Notes under the pieces: model-generated | What the model was told of the DNA's origin: nothing | Seen by the model: only the letters and a program-made list of their open reading frames with translations | Database searches by the model: none | Translations under genes and position numbers: made by a program | DNA from: JAZKFT01 sp043760535 | GTDB taxonomy: Bacteria > Bacteroidota > Bacteroidia > Chitinophagales > Chitinophagaceae | Assembly: GCA_043760535.1 (NCBI GenBank) | Contig: JAYUOV010000008.1 | Span: 1 to 21,260 of the forward strand | Direction of reading: 5' to 3' | DNA length: 21,260 nucleotides | Shown here: piece by piece, positions 1 through 7,146 of the stretch | Layout of the letters: every line of letters begins with the position of its first letter | Numbering within the stretch: position 1 is the stretch's first letter

Positions 1-158
1 TAACAATGGGGAATGGATATTGGATGATGGATAATGCAATATTGGATAATGGTGTGAAATGAACCAAGAATGCCTGAAACCAATGCCGGGAAAAGTACCG
101 CAGTTGAATTGGTATCGGCTATTCTATGACCGACCGTGCCAAACAATAAACAGACGAA

Positions 159-272
159 ATGAAATTAACAACACTCATACTTTTTAGCATCCTATCCACT
201 TTGACACCGTGCAATGGACAGAATTCTAATAAGGAAAAAATGCTGACCAGTATACAAAAGGCGACACCGTAA
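159..272 (+). other. Signal-peptide segment of the propeller gene, out of frame with the body
   Basis: An ATG at 159 opens a 37-codon frame that begins MKLTTLILFSILSTL, a typical Sec signal peptide, followed by TPCNGQNSNKEK. It then ends at a TAA at 270-272. The next gene's frame is open from 233. Adding one A to the A6 run at 235-240 joins the two: NKEK would continue as NADQYTKGDTVKELGNSI into the propeller body. The cysteine in TPCNGQ might be a lipidation site, but the lipobox is poor, so plain Sec export is as likely. I infer that this is the true start of the downstream gene. Confidence 0.6.
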
Positions 273-292
273 AAGAACTTGGTAACAGCATT

Positions 293-1198
293 ATGGTGAT
301 TTATCAAGACAAGAAAAATATTTATTGGTTTGGAAGTTGGGAAACTGGGGTGTATAGATATGATGGAAAGACATTGATTAATTTTACAACAAAGCATGGT
401 TTGCCAAACAACAGAATTGATGAAATAAAAGAAGATAAAGCTGGTAACATATACTTCACTAGTTGCCATCCAAATTCGACAATATCTAAGTATGACGGAA
501 ACACATTTACAACAGTATCAGCAATCACTAGCAATTACTGGAAACTTCAATCCGATGATTTATGGTTTAAACATAATTATCTAACTGAAAAGGTATATCG
601 ATATGATGGTATTACTTTATATGAATTACAGCTTCCTAAACCAGCTAAATTTTCCAATCCTTTTGGAATTTATAGCATCTATCAAGACAAAAAAGGAAAT
701 ATTTGGTTTGGTACAAATCCAGTTGGGGTTTGTCGTTATGATGGAAAAAAATTTGAATGGATTACAGAAGAAGATGTAACAGAATTTCGCAACGAAGGGG
801 CAAATGGAGTGCGTTCAATAACGGAAGACAAAAACGGGGACTTTTGGTTTAATACCGAAAGCCGTTACAGTGTATACGACAGCATAACATTAAAAAGCAA
901 TAAATTTTATACAAAACACGAAAGCATAGGCAGTTTAGATGGGAAAAATACCAGTGGTTTAAGAGAATATTTATCAACAGTAAAAGACAACAAAAATAAT
1001 TTGTGGTTTGTAACCTATCGTAGTGGCGTTTGGAAATATGATGGAACGAAAATCACTCAATATGTAGTTCGAGATAATTCAAAAGACATTACTTTATTCA
1101 GTATTTATAAAGACAATAGTGGTGATCTTTGGCTTGGAACACATGAAAACGGAGCATATAAATTTAATGGAAACACATTTGAAAAATTTAAACCTTAG
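293..1198 (+). CDS. Two-component-regulator-type propeller repeat protein (5' end frameshifted)
   Basis: The protein consists of repeated blades with the pattern D-K-x-G-N-[IL]-W-[FL]-G-T-x-x-x-G-V-x-[RK]-Y-D-G-K, for example around residues 7-30, 128-155, 235-260 and 270-298. This is the Reg_prop blade known from the periplasmic sensor half of Bacteroidota hybrid two-component systems and from stand-alone secreted propellers. No histidine kinase, Y_Y_Y or DNA-binding part follows, so this is a stand-alone propeller of about 345 residues once the signal peptide at 159-272 is included. The ATG at 293 is internal to the first blade; the frame is open back to 233. The ligand is unknown. The body is intact for 301 codons, so the single upstream shift may be a recent mutation, a sequencing slip, or a length-variable A run. 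Confidence 0.75.
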   Translation: MVIYQDKKNIYWFGSWETGVYRYDGKTLINFTTKHGLPNNRIDEIKEDKAGNIYFTSCHPNSTISKYDGNTFTTVSAITSNYWKLQSDDLWFKHNYLTEKVYRYDGITLYELQLPKPAKFSNPFGIYSIYQDKKGNIWFGTNPVGVCRYDGKKFEWITEEDVTEFRNEGANGVRSITEDKNGDFWFNTESRYSVYDSITLKSNKFYTKHESIGSLDGKNTSGLREYLSTVKDNKNNLWFVTYRSGVWKYDGTKITQYVVRDNSKDITLFSIYKDNSGDLWLGTHENGAYKFNGNTFEKFKP

Positions 1199-1921
1199 TG
1201 ACTGAAAGAAGGACAGCCAATAAGATGGTTATTGCTGCAAGTGTGGCTTGACGTTGTAATCTTCGGTTGTAGTTCGTTATCGGCAGCTGTTTCGGCGAAC
1301 GGAATTCTGTCGGACTTTTAGTTGTTATCCTGTACTTTTAAATCTTTGATGGGCAGCAGTTACGGGCTGTACATTCAATGAATTCCACACCTGCTGCAAT
1401 ACCTGTTCGGTAGAACCTACTGTTTGGAAAAGCACAATAGCACCGTCCCTTACCGGGATGAGAGGGAAAGGGGTGAGGCCAAGGAGCTGGAAGCCTGGGA
1501 TGTGGAAAGGGGTTTTTGATATTATGCAAATTTGAAAATGTGGGTCAATTAGTCATTGGTCACGAAGCCTATGCTAGAACTTAAAGTCACTTTTCATTGT
1601 AAAATGACCATTTATTGACAATAACCAAATATCCAAACAACCAAAAACTTTATGACCATAGATTCAGTACTCCTTGCCCTGAGAACTGAAACCGCTTACT
1701 ACCCGCAGCCTAAAAAGTTCAATAGTAGCATACAGTTGTACGGAGTCCCGTAATGCTACGGGATTCACAACGTTCGCCAATGTCGCTCCATCGGGGCAGT
1801 GCTTTCGCTGGGTTCCACCGAAACAATCCACCGATAGTAGCCGGGGCAGGCGGGCAAGCAAAAATGAACAACTACGCAATAAAACTGCTAAGGGTGCGGG
1901 GTTGTGAACTTTATTAAAATA
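1199..1921. other. Long spacer without a recognisable gene
   Basis: About 720 bases separate the propeller gene from the convergent membrane protein gene. Open frames here are short, rich in Pro, Cys and Arg, and look non-coding. The segment is more GC-rich than the propeller gene before it. It holds a good hairpin at 1744-1765. A 13-base string, TCGCCAATGTCGC, recurs in the fusA leader near 12960, but 13 bases can recur by chance in a window this size. No RNA gene was recognised. Confidence 0.5.
1744..1765. repeat. Hairpin
   Basis: The sequence forms a stem of about nine pairs (AGTCCCGTA with TACGGGATT, one G-T wobble) around the loop ATGC. It has no T-tract after it, so it is not a standard intrinsic terminator for either flanking gene. 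It may be part of an intergenic repeat. Confidence 0.45.
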
Positions 1922-2545
1922 CTAAACAAGGCTTTTTATAAATCCTATTTCGCTACCCGTTGGTTGTTCGATAAATCCGATCACCCGTATAAAATGTTCA
2001 TGGCTTTTGTTCTCCACTTTCTCATAAATTATTTGCAGTACACCATGCTTTAGCAGGTATTCTTTCTCTTTATCAAAAATAAAACGGCCTACTTTAAAAT
2101 CACGGTAATGTGGTACAGTGTAGTTTATTTCCACAGTGGCTTTACCATCGCTATTCAGTTTGGCCACAAAAATGTTGGCAATAACCATATCCCTTAAAAC
2201 CACAAAGCAAATTTTCCCTTCGCTGGTTTTAAAAGTAAAACCCGGAAAGTATTTTTCAATATCGGCCTGGTAAAAAGCCAGAAATTTTTCTACAAAAGTA
2301 TCGCCGGTTTTAAAAGCCACCTGTTGAAAGGTTTCTTTAGCATTTAGCAGTTTTACAAGCTGATATATATTGATGCATAGCAAAATGGTGTTGGCCACCA
2401 AAATCGGAAAGGCATTAATAAGTACACCATAAAAGATAAAACAAATACAGCCAGCAATATTGAGCCACCTAAATCTTACGGCATTGCTCACCATTAACGA
2501 TATGGCCAGTATGGCAGATGCGAGGTAGCCAATTACAAGAATCAT
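1922..2545 (-). CDS. YgjV-like inner membrane protein with a soluble C-terminal domain
   Basis: The first ~75 residues hold three hydrophobic segments (about 3-20, 29-45 and 47-65) with the layout of the small Imp-YgjV membrane family. This is followed by a soluble region of about 130 residues. That part contains EINYTVPHYRDFKVGRFIF and then KEYLLKHGV, reminiscent of the central strand, Rx-x-G-type loop and helix of GNAT acetyltransferases, although the acetyl-CoA loop is not canonical. Length 207 residues. Its function is unknown; a membrane-anchored acyltransferase-like protein is inference. The start is the first in-frame ATG, which precedes the first membrane segment directly. It lies divergently from sucD, with about 160 bases between the two starts. 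Confidence 0.7.
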   Translation of the reverse strand: MILVIGYLASAILAISLMVSNAVRFRWLNIAGCICFIFYGVLINAFPILVANTILLCINIYQLVKLLNAKETFQQVAFKTGDTFVEKFLAFYQADIEKYFPGFTFKTSEGKICFVVLRDMVIANIFVAKLNSDGKATVEINYTVPHYRDFKVGRFIFDKEKEYLLKHGVLQIIYEKVENKSHEHFIRVIGFIEQPTGSEIGFIKSLV

Positions 2546-2668
2546 TTTTAAGTAAATATCTGAGTTTGAAAACAGATGGCGTAATTAATAAGTACTACAT
2601 TTTTTCTATAACAAACCAGCATTCCAAAACTTATCAGTCGTAGCTGGTTCATCTATTAGCGTTTCCCC

Positions 2669-2676
2669 TACTTTTG
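2669..2676 (+). promoter_or_regulatory. Bacteroidota -7 promoter box of sucD
   Basis: TACTTTTG matches the Bacteroidota -7 consensus TAnnTTTG exactly and lies 30 bases before the sucD ATG. That would put the transcript start near 2683 and leave a short leader of about 25 bases. No convincing TTTG -33 element is seen at the expected distance, so the call rests on the -7 box and its position. Confidence 0.5.
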
Positions 2677-2706
2677 TAATCATTTAACCAAAAATATATT
2701 CCCATC

Positions 2707-3585
2707 ATGAGTGTGTTAGTTAATAAAAACTCCAAAATTATTGTTCAGGGTTTTACCGGAACCGAAGGCACTTTCCATGCCTCTCAAATGATAGAGTATG
2801 GTACGCAGGTAGTAGGCGGCGTTACGCCTGGCAAAGGTGGCAGCACCCATCTGGATCGTCCGGTTTTTAATACTGTAGCTGCTGCTGTATCAGGCACCGG
2901 TGCCGATGTGAGCATCATTTTTGTGCCACCAGCATTTGCCGCAGACGCTATTATGGAAGCTGCAGAAGCTGGTATTGCCCTTGTAGTTTGTATTACAGAA
3001 GGCATCCCGGTGCAGGATATGGTAAAGGTGAAAAATTATTTATTAGGTAAAACGACCCGCCTTATTGGGCCAAACTGCCCGGGTGTAATTACAGCCGGCG
3101 AATGTAAAGTGGGCATTATGCCGGGCTTTATTTTTAAGCAGGGCAATATTGGTATTGTAAGTAAAAGCGGCACCCTTACCTACGAAGCTGCAGATCAGGT
3201 AGCAAAAGCAGGACTTGGTATTACTACGGCAATCGGTATTGGTGGCGACCCGATTATTGGTACCACTACCAAAGAAGCGGTAGAGTTGCTGATGAACGAC
3301 CGCGAAACACATGGCATCGTAATGATAGGCGAAATTGGTGGTGGTATGGAAGCCGAAGCTGCCCGTTGGATTAAGGAGTATGGCACAAAACCGGTTGTTG
3401 GTTTTATAGCAGGACAAACTGCACCTCCAGGTCGCAGAATGGGCCATGCCGGAGCCATAGTGGGCGGTGCAGAAGATACTGCCGCTGCTAAAATGAAGAT
3501 TATGGACGAATGTGGCATTTATGTAGTAGCAAGCCCGGCCGATATAGGAAAAACGATGGCAGAAGCAATAGCGAAACTTAAATAA
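2707..3585 (+). CDS. sucD: Succinyl-CoA synthetase (ADP-forming), alpha subunit
   Basis: This is the TCA-cycle enzyme subunit that, with SucC, converts succinyl-CoA plus ADP (or GDP) and phosphate to succinate, ATP and CoA in the cytoplasm. The 292-residue length is normal for the family. The N-terminal CoA-binding Rossmann part shows GFTGTEGTFH at 15-24. The ligase domain carries the catalytic phosphohistidine His247 in PGRRMGHAGAIVGG. The conserved GPNCPG (121-126) is present. The ATG at 2707 is the first possible and gives the family N-terminus. No sucC is adjacent, so the two subunits are encoded apart here. A perfect terminator follows directly, so the gene is transcribed alone. Confidence 0.97.
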   Translation: MSVLVNKNSKIIVQGFTGTEGTFHASQMIEYGTQVVGGVTPGKGGSTHLDRPVFNTVAAAVSGTGADVSIIFVPPAFAADAIMEAAEAGIALVVCITEGIPVQDMVKVKNYLLGKTTRLIGPNCPGVITAGECKVGIMPGFIFKQGNIGIVSKSGTLTYEAADQVAKAGLGITTAIGIGGDPIIGTTTKEAVELLMNDRETHGIVMIGEIGGGMEAEAARWIKEYGTKPVVGFIAGQTAPPGRRMGHAGAIVGGAEDTAAAKMKIMDECGIYVVASPADIGKTMAEAIAKLK

Positions 3586-3605
3586 AAACTTTAATAGCTT
3601 TTAAT

Positions 3606-3639
3606 AAAAAAACGCCTCCGCATAGCGGAGGCGTTTTTT
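3606..3639 (+). terminator. Intrinsic terminator of sucD
   Basis: A perfect nine-pair stem CGCCTCCGC/GCGGAGGCG with loop ATA is flanked by an A run and followed by six T. It begins about 20 bases after the sucD stop. The flanking A and T runs could also let it work on the minus strand. Confidence 0.95.
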
Positions 3640-3776
3640 ATGGCTAAAATGAAATTAAATCGGTGAAATATTTTACCCACTTTAGGTATAAAACAAATGT
3701 ATGGAAACAGTAACAGGTTCGCAAAATATGTTGGGATAGTGTTAGGCTCAATTACGAAGAATAACGCCTATGCGAT

Positions 3777-4010
3777 ATGAGAAAATTACTTGTTGGTACA
3801 CTAATGATAGCCTTTTATGCAGGCTAATTTAGCTGGAATAAATTTTTAAAAGGAGCTGTAATAGTAACTGTAGCCGGTAGAGCCATTGGTGGTGCCGTAA
3901 GAAAAGTAGTGTTCGATGCGGTTGCTTGTGAAAACCCCGCACCGATAGATGATTTTAAGTTTTTGCTTTGTGATGTTCAATTCCTTTTTTACTTTTTAAG
4001 TATGCCATAA
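3777..4010 (+). pseudogene. Possible remnant of a small secreted protein gene
   Basis: An ATG at 3777 starts MRKLLVGTLMIAFYAG, which resembles a signal peptide, and then meets a TAA at 3825-3827. The same frame stays open for 60 more codons (beginning FSWNKFLKGAVIVTVAG) up to 4010. The Gly/Ala/Val-rich continuation looks like a short membrane or secreted peptide interrupted by one nonsense change. The last few codons overlap the opposite-strand remnant ending at 3989. I do not recognise the family, and chance openness cannot be excluded. Confidence 0.3.
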
Positions 4011-4324
4011 AAAACAAAAAATACGAGAAATAGGTAAGTAATTGGCAGTGCTTTCTTTACCAGATGAAAATAGTCGAAAGCAACAATAATGGATAAGATA
4101 CCTTCTATTAAAAAAACACTCCGTCAACCCAAGGTGCTTTTTTCTCTATAATTGGATGAAAATAGCAAGTAATAAAAATACAAGTCCAGATAACAAAAAT
4201 AGTTTGTAAGTGTCGTGTCCACCTTAATTTTTTTATAAGAGTGAATAAGAATTACAACTCCTGCACCAATGTGAGTAATGCGTTTTCTTTAGTCTCTATT
4301 TTTAAATAAAAGTATTAAAAGCAT
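3989..4324 (-). pseudogene. Broken gene for a small multi-span membrane protein
   Basis: Read on the minus strand from the ATG at 4322-4324, the pieces are MLLILLFKNRD, a TAA, RKRITHIGAGVVILIHSYKK, then (after losing one base in the run at 4228-4234) LRWTRHLQTIFVIWTCIFI and FHPIIEKKAPWVDGVFF, then (after gaining one base in the run at 4110-4116) LIEGILSIIVAFDYFHLVKK, ending at a TAA at 3989-3991. Joined, this is a coherent ~110-residue protein with three or four hydrophobic spans. Two opposite homopolymer length changes and one nonsense codon separate the pieces. I remember similar small unannotated membrane proteins from Chitinophagaceae but cannot confirm this. Confidence 0.6.
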
Positions 4325-4377
4325 TTTTTAAATTGTAAGAGGTTTTAAATTTTTTACCAATATTAGTATTTGCTGAA

Positions 4378-5307
4378 TTAAGGCATAATTCCCAACTGTT
4401 CTCCCTCCCAAACCTTCCTTCCATACCCTTTAAAAATATGGTTTTCACTATGGTAGCTGCTGCGTACAAGCGGGCCACTTTCTACATAGTCGAAGCCAAG
4501 GCCGTAGCCAATTTCACGTAATTGGGCAAATTCATCGGGGTGTACAAAACGGATAACGGGTAAGTGTCTTTTGCTGGGTTGCAGGTATTGGCCAATGGTA
4601 ATTACATCTACATTATTGGCCCTCATGTCTTTCATGGTTTGTACCACTTCGTCTATCTCTTCGCCAAGGCCAAGCATGAGGCCGCTTTTGGTACGCATGC
4701 CACCTTCTTTAAGGGTACGAAGTACTTCCATACTACGCCAGTATTTAGCCTGTATGCGTACTTTTTTGGTAAGGCGTTCTACGGTTTCTATATTATGGCT
4801 TACTACTTCCGGTGCTGCATCTATAACTCGTTGTATGTCTTCTTTCTGGCCTTTAAAATCGCCTATTAATGTTTCTAAAGTAGTAGTTGGGTTAAGGGTT
4901 TTAATGGCTTTGATGGTATTGTACCATATAGCTGCACCACCATCTTTTAATTCGTCACGGTCTACGCTTGTTATTACGGCGTGTTTCACTTTCATCAGGT
5001 GGATGGCTTCGGCTACCCGTTGAGGCTCATCCCAATCTACAGGGTCGGGCTTGCCGGTGGCTACGGCACAAAAGCCGCAGCTACGGGTACAGGTATTGCC
5101 CAATATCATAAAGGTGGCTGTGCCTGCACCCCAGCATTCGCCCATGTTTGGGCAGTTACCACTTTCGCAAATGGTATGTAATTTATGGGTATCTACCAGG
5201 CTTCGTACGTGGCGGTATTCTTCGCCAATGGGTAATTTTACCCTTAGCCAGTTTGGTTTTTTTACTTTCTGTTCTGCTACTTCGGGTTCTGCTATTCCAC
5301 AACTCAT
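4378..5307 (-). CDS. lipA: Lipoyl synthase (radical SAM)
   Basis: LipA inserts two sulfur atoms into protein-bound octanoyl groups to make the lipoyl cofactor of pyruvate and 2-oxoglutarate dehydrogenases. Using the ATG at 5305-5307 the protein has 309 residues. The auxiliary 4Fe-4S cluster cysteines are Cys47, Cys52 and Cys58 in CESGNCPNMGEC. The radical SAM cluster is Cys73, Cys77 and Cys80 in CTRSCGFC. The C-terminal RSSY (282-285), whose serine ligates the auxiliary cluster, is present. A GTG at 5349 would add 14 residues, but it lies inside a palindromic repeat, so I reject it. No lipB is adjacent. No terminator is seen after its stop. Confidence 0.97.
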   Translation of the reverse strand: MSCGIAEPEVAEQKVKKPNWLRVKLPIGEEYRHVRSLVDTHKLHTICESGNCPNMGECWGAGTATFMILGNTCTRSCGFCAVATGKPDPVDWDEPQRVAEAIHLMKVKHAVITSVDRDELKDGGAAIWYNTIKAIKTLNPTTTLETLIGDFKGQKEDIQRVIDAAPEVVSHNIETVERLTKKVRIQAKYWRSMEVLRTLKEGGMRTKSGLMLGLGEEIDEVVQTMKDMRANNVDVITIGQYLQPSKRHLPVIRFVHPDEFAQLREIGYGLGFDYVESGPLVRSSYHSENHIFKGYGRKVWEGEQLGIMP

Positions 5308-5310
5308 TTT

Positions 5311-5324
5311 GATGTATGATTTTT
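5311..5324. repeat. 14-base direct repeat, copy 1
   Basis: GATGTATGATTTTT occurs here and again at 5582-5595. The two copies bracket about 260 bases holding the palindrome, its inverted copy and the long structured repeat. They could mark the edges of an inserted block just upstream of lipA, or be simple AT-rich coincidence. Confidence 0.4.
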
Positions 5325-5331
5325 TTGATGT

Positions 5332-5357
5332 CTTGGTTCGTGTCCCCACGAACCAAG
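5332..5357. repeat. Perfect palindrome upstream of lipA
   Basis: CTTGGTTCGTG and CACGAACCAAG form an 11-pair stem around a four-base loop (TCCC). Nineteen bases of it recur in reverse orientation at 5399-5417. It sits 25 bases before the lipA start, inside the likely leader, so it could also affect lipA expression. Confidence 0.75.
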
Positions 5358-5398
5358 GAGGGTGATTTTTAGTTCATTTATCGGAGCAGATTTTAATT

Positions 5399-5417
5399 CG
5401 TGGGGACACGAACCAAG
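5399..5417. repeat. Inverted copy of the lipA-leader palindrome segment
   Basis: CGTGGGGACACGAACCAAG is the exact reverse complement of 5332-5350. Together with the palindrome it allows alternative long foldings of this spacer. It lies between the palindrome and the long structured repeat. Confidence 0.7.
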
Positions 5418-5450
5418 GCTTCGAATTTTGTTTAGAGGCTTAGCATCTGT

Positions 5451-5555
5451 GCGTAAGGGATTGTAGTGAAAATCTTTTTTGGCCTCTGTATTTTTGGCCA
5501 AAAAAATTGTAACGGAAAGCCCGACCCCGCCCTGTATTTTGGCGGGGTTACGCCC
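5451..5555 (-). repeat. Dispersed structured repeat, copy A
   Basis: Read on the minus strand, this 105-base element begins GGGCGTAACCCCGCC and ends AATCCCTTACGC. The ends pair (GCGTAA with TTACGC). Inside are an eight-pair stem (ACCCCGCC/GGCGGGGT) and a second stem in which a T run plus GGCC pairs with GGCC plus an A run. Copy B at 15277-15380 is near identical outside the loops. It lies in the spacer between two minus-strand genes: downstream of the 5648-6484 gene and upstream of lipA. It encodes no protein. Confidence 0.85.
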
Positions 5556-5581
5556 TTCGCTATTTAAGATTTCTGAATTGT

Positions 5582-5634
5582 GATGTATGATTTTTATTAA
5601 AGATTTGAAATGGCACATATCACAAATCATACAT
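5582..5634. repeat. Direct-repeat copy 2 and inverted repeat after the 5648-6484 gene
   Basis: The second copy of GATGTATGATTTTT is at 5582-5595. ATGTATGATTT (5583-5593) also pairs with AAATCATACAT (5624-5634), giving an 11-pair stem with a 30-base loop just beyond the stop of the minus-strand gene. It might act as a weak 3' structure for that gene. Confidence 0.45.
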
Positions 5635-5647
5635 GATAAATCAGTTT

Positions 5648-6484
5648 TTATTTTCTACGGCCAAATTCTATGGCTATAAAGGCATGTATAAAAAATCTGC
5701 GCTGTTTGTTGTCTATCATTAGCGGAATTTTAGCAGCATAGTATTCGGCATTTATGCCGGCTTCTATAGAGCTTACCATTTCGTTGTATTTACCATAATC
5801 GAACCGCAGTGCGGCTTTTGCAAAAACGCCTGGCTTTATTTTCATTTCGCCAAAGCCTTTAAGTAATCCTGCACCGCTTACAATATTAGATGGCGAAAGA
5901 AACAAGGTGTCGGTTCGGCTTTTGTTATCTTGATAGGCTATTTCTCTTTCTGTTGCGTTATCTTTAACCCTTAAATAGTAAGGCTTTAACAAGCCAAGAC
6001 TAAGGCCTCCGCCATATACGGCCGATACGGCCACCCCGTTTTTATTACCCTTGCCACCCAATAAGATAGATTGCCCAACGCCCAATTTTAGAAAATAAAA
6101 ATTGTTTTGCTTGCCATATACATACGATGAGCCAAAGGATAAACCTTGCTGATCGATGCTGGAAATCTTTTGCTCCCTGTTACTTTTTCTTTCGCCTATT
6201 TCAACCGAAAAAAGGGTGGTTTTTTCTACTGTTTTCATAAGCCCCTTTTCTAAAAAGGCACCCCAACCATCGGTGGCTAGTTTAAAACCATATAGCAATT
6301 GCTTCTGAAAAACTAAGGCGCCTTCCTCTTCTTGTTTAATCAATTGGTTAACCCGTTCTTTCTTTTGGGCTTTAATTTCGGCCTTTGTTTTTTTATCGGC
6401 GGGCTTGGTGGTAGGTGCAGGCTGTGCCAAAACACTTAGCGGAAACACAATCAGCACAAGGCTGTGGAGAATGAATCTGTTCAT
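5648..6484 (-). CDS. Secreted protein, probable outer-membrane beta-barrel type, unknown function
   Basis: The 278-residue product begins MNRFILHSLVLIVFPLSVLA followed by QPAP, a clear signal peptide with cleavage after about residue 20. A Lys/Thr/Glu-rich stretch (residues 25-52) follows, then alternating hydrophobic/polar segments rich in Gly and Tyr such as YFLKLGVGQSILLGG and VSAVYGGGLSLGLL. It ends in FIAIEFGRRK, resembling a last barrel strand. This suggests an outer-membrane or surface-associated beta-rich protein. I do not recognise a named family. It lies upstream of lipA on the same strand, but a 340-base spacer full of repeats separates them, so it is probably a separate unit. Its start is 38 bases from the divergent OsmC gene, implying a compact shared promoter region. 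Confidence 0.75.
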   Translation of the reverse strand: MNRFILHSLVLIVFPLSVLAQPAPTTKPADKKTKAEIKAQKKERVNQLIKQEEEGALVFQKQLLYGFKLATDGWGAFLEKGLMKTVEKTTLFSVEIGERKSNREQKISSIDQQGLSFGSSYVYGKQNNFYFLKLGVGQSILLGGKGNKNGVAVSAVYGGGLSLGLLKPYYLRVKDNATEREIAYQDNKSRTDTLFLSPSNIVSGAGLLKGFGEMKIKPGVFAKAALRFDYGKYNEMVSSIEAGINAEYYAAKIPLMIDNKQRRFFIHAFIAIEFGRRK

Positions 6485-6522
6485 TGGTTAAGTTATGCAG
6501 TAAATTTACATGAAAATACAGT

Positions 6523-6933
6523 ATGACTACATCATTAACGTACGAAGGACAACTTCGTTGCACAGCTGTGCATAATCAGAGTAAATCTAGTATAGAAACA
6601 GATGCCCCAACTGATAATAAGGGGAAAGGTGAGCGATTTAGCCCCACCGATTTGGTATGTACCGCTCTTGGTACCTGCATTCTTACTACGATGGCCATCA
6701 GGGCAAAAGACATGGGTTTAGAACTAAAAGGAACTACCGTAGATGTTCAGAAATACATGAGTACAGAAACGCCCCGACGCATTGTTAAGATTGAAGTCTC
6801 GGTTACTTTTCCAGCTTCGCATTTTGAGGAAAAAGACATGGCTACGATGGAGCGGATTGGAAACAACTGCCCAGTTACCAAAAGTCTGCATCCGGAAATT
6901 GAGCAGGTAATTACCTACAACTGGGGCCAGTAA
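6523..6933 (+). CDS. OsmC family peroxiredoxin-like protein
   Basis: OsmC/Ohr-fold proteins are cytoplasmic thiol peroxidases that reduce organic hydroperoxides. The 136-residue length fits. FSPTDLVCTALGTC (39-52) holds the conserved first cysteine Cys52, and NNCPVTKSLHPEI (114-126) holds the second, Cys116. The SP-x-x-L-x-x-x-ALG-x-C pattern and the CPV-x-x-(S/T)L pattern are the two family signatures. The sequence resembles the YhfA-like subgroup more than classical Ohr, so the substrate is uncertain. The ATG at 6523 is the first in frame. A strong terminator lies about 30 bases after the stop. Confidence 0.9.
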   Translation: MTTSLTYEGQLRCTAVHNQSKSSIETDAPTDNKGKGERFSPTDLVCTALGTCILTTMAIRAKDMGLELKGTTVDVQKYMSTETPRRIVKIEVSVTFPASHFEEKDMATMERIGNNCPVTKSLHPEIEQVITYNWGQ

Positions 6934-6964
6934 AAAACTGATAATTCAAAAATTAGCTTGCGAT

Positions 6965-6999
6965 AGCCGCCTTTTTTTAGTAGAAGGCGGCTTTTTTTT
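6965..6999 (+). terminator. Intrinsic terminator of the OsmC gene
   Basis: AGCCGCCTT pairs with AAGGCGGCT over nine bases, with a loop of about ten bases, followed by a run of eight T. It begins about 30 bases after the OsmC stop. Confidence 0.9.
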
Positions 7000-7019
7000 A
7001 TAACAGTTACTAATTTTTT

Positions 7020-7100
7020 AGTAAAAAAAGCCGCATCTCAAAATTGGGTTTTGACCATGTAGCAAACCTTGAAATAGGTGGAGCTATTGAGGCCTTTTAA
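7020..7100 (+). pseudogene. Short fragment resembling the C-terminus of a rhodanese domain
   Basis: The frame reads SKKSRISKLGFDHVANLEIG followed by GAIEAF and a stop. The G-F-x-x-V-x-N-L-x-x-G-G pattern is typical of the end of single-domain rhodaneses. Nothing resembling the catalytic cysteine loop is present and the frame is closed just upstream. This is at best a relic; the match is short and could be chance. Confidence 0.3.
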
Positions 7101-7146
7101 CATAGTATTTATGCTAGCGAATGCTGCATTATATTGCTATTGATAA

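Noticed and set aside
1..60. Tandem array of TGGATAATG-like units at the window start
   Set aside because: The units are irregular, A/T/G-rich and cut by the window edge; no regular period or spacer structure, so not a CRISPR or a clear satellite.
112..1305. The propeller gene as a gene cassette flanked by recombination sites (TATCGGC near 118 and 1279)
   Set aside because: Only seven bases are shared, the surrounding sequence does not form an attC-like fold, and no integrase is in the window.
1769..1785. Repeat shared with the fusA leader (TCGCCAATGTCGC, near 12960)
   Set aside because: A 13-base identity is expected by chance in a window of this size; the flanks align only weakly.
5307..5349. 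A longer lipA starting at the GTG at 5349
   Set aside because: The added 14 residues are encoded by one arm of the palindromic repeat and are not typical of LipA; the ATG at 5307 gives the normal N-terminus.
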